A DNA stretch of 64,000 nt from a virus: positions 39,159 to 103,158 of the IMG/VR virus record IMGVR_UViG_3300043395_004689; one strand, given 5' to 3'. Under the pieces are notes generated by a model, which was not told the DNA's origin, ran no database searches, and was given only the letters and a program-made list of their open reading frames with translations. A program made the translations under genes and the position numbers. This document shows, piece after piece, positions 63,455 through 64,000 of the stretch. Numbering within the stretch: the first letter of the stretch is position 1; each line of letters begins with the position of its first letter.

Positions 63455-64000
63455 ATGTCATATCTATTCCCCGAAGGTTCTACCACTGAGCGCGGTGTAG
63501 TAGAAATTGGATCTAACATTGATGTCTTAGATGGCATCATATCTATACCGCAAAGTGTTGCACCAACTGCCGCAATCTTTTTTGATGAGCTTGATGCAAC
63601 CAGTGCGCTAAGACTAGACGGCAAGTCTGTTGTTACAGAAATTACACCCACAGCCGGTAGCGGTATCAGCATAACCAACTTGGTTGGAACTGGCCCTGAC
63701 TCTAGCTTTACTGTAAACAACACCGGTGTTCTGAGTCTGGTTGCTGGTGCCGGTATTACTCTATCAGCCAGCACTGGCATTATCACTGTCAGTGCCACTG
63801 GCGCTGATTTTTTAAACACCATTGGCGTCACCAACAATTATACTGCAACAGCCACAGACGAGTATATTGGAGTTAACAGTACAAGCTTGGTCACTGTTAC
63901 TTTACCAGCAGGTGTCCAAGGGCGACAGTATATCATCAAAGAAGAAAGAGGCACAGGCACAGGAAGAGTAAATGTGCAAGGCACTGGCAATGAGACCATT
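63455..64000 (+). CDS. Fibre-array protein 4, 3' end beyond window
   Basis: At least 182 residues and open at the window edge. N-terminal MSYLFPEGSTTERGVVEIG, two repeated Gly-Ile units (GSGISITNLVG and GAGITLSASTG), then the start of the shared module (VTLPAGVQGRQYIIKE... G-N-E-T-I). AAGGAA precedes the ATG. Truncated by the window end, so the gene continues. Confidence 0.75.
   Translation, partial: MSYLFPEGSTTERGVVEIGSNIDVLDGIISIPQSVAPTAAIFFDELDATSALRLDGKSVVTEITPTAGSGISITNLVGTGPDSSFTVNNTGVLSLVAGAGITLSASTGIITVSATGADFLNTIGVTNNYTATATDEYIGVNSTSLVTVTLPAGVQGRQYIIKEERGTGTGRVNVQGTGNETI

Noticed and set aside
1-64000. tRNA genes
   Set aside because: No cloverleaf with a GTTCGAATC-type T arm was seen in any gap; gaps are nearly all under 200 bases. 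A tRNA scan would be decisive.

Overview
The window is a stretch of a large tailed-phage genome (Caudoviricetes), most like the T4-type myophages with bigger, auxiliary-rich genomes. Evidence for phage: very tight gene packing with many ATGA stop/start overlaps, a gp44-type clamp-loader subunit, PhoH, Hsp20, UV-damage endonuclease, a spanin pair, a SleB cell-wall hydrolase, collagen-like tail fibres, and T4-type late promoters (TATAAATA or CTAAATA) alongside near-consensus host sigma70 promoters. No capsid, portal, terminase, tRNA or integrase gene is visible. The host is probably a proteobacterium. A phasin-like gene, ROSE-type RNA thermometers, a BPSL0761-like gene and AAGGAG ribosome-binding sites would fit a freshwater beta- or alphaproteobacterium, but this is inference.

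Layout. 0-5.5 kb: lysis hydrolase, nuclease-like gene, a 2-oxoglutarate (2OG) oxygenase, ClpX, ribosomal protein bS21, Hsp20 and ClpS. 5.5-10.4 kb: HAD phosphatase, four more 2OG-type oxygenases, a SprT-like metalloprotein and a QueC-like enzyme. 10.4-16.8 kb: a secreted serine hydrolase, small genes, a purine-salvage pair (MTA/SAH nucleosidase-like plus phosphoribosyltransferase), a peptidase-G2-like protein, a TauD-like oxygenase and an HNH nuclease. 16.8-22.4 kb: many small unknown genes, including five under 60 codons. 22.4-29.6 kb: lipase-like hydrolase, dCMP deaminase, an RNase-T-like exonuclease, QueD, a queuosine-precursor transporter, ErpA/IscA, a DNA polymerase III alpha fragment and a GroES-like protein. 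29.6-37.9 kb: clamp loader, PhoH, IF-1, spanins, DnaJ, peptide deformylase and ClpA. 37.9-47 kb: tail-fibre operon with a subtilisin. 47-52.8 kb: thioesterase, UvsE, phasin and virion-like proteins. 52.8-58.2 kb: two early-type clusters with GIY-YIG nuclease, lipoproteins and a polyprenol-phosphate sugar transferase. 58.2-64 kb: LuxR-type regulator, Tyr/Gly-rich small proteins, a holin-like protein and a paralogous fibre-gene array that runs off the end.

Two themes stand out. First, the phage carries its own proteostasis and translation kit: ClpX, ClpA and ClpS (no ClpP), Hsp20, DnaJ, GroES-like, peptide deformylase, bS21 and IF-1. Second, regulation is very compact. Several sigma70 promoters place the ATG at the predicted transcription start, giving leaderless messages. 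Two intrinsic terminators hide a late promoter in the hairpin loop and the next gene's Shine-Dalgarno in the 3' arm. hsp20 and the phasin gene share a ROSE-like hairpin that pairs the Shine-Dalgarno. A family of CGG-TTGACC early promoters carries recurring upstream AT-rich boxes.
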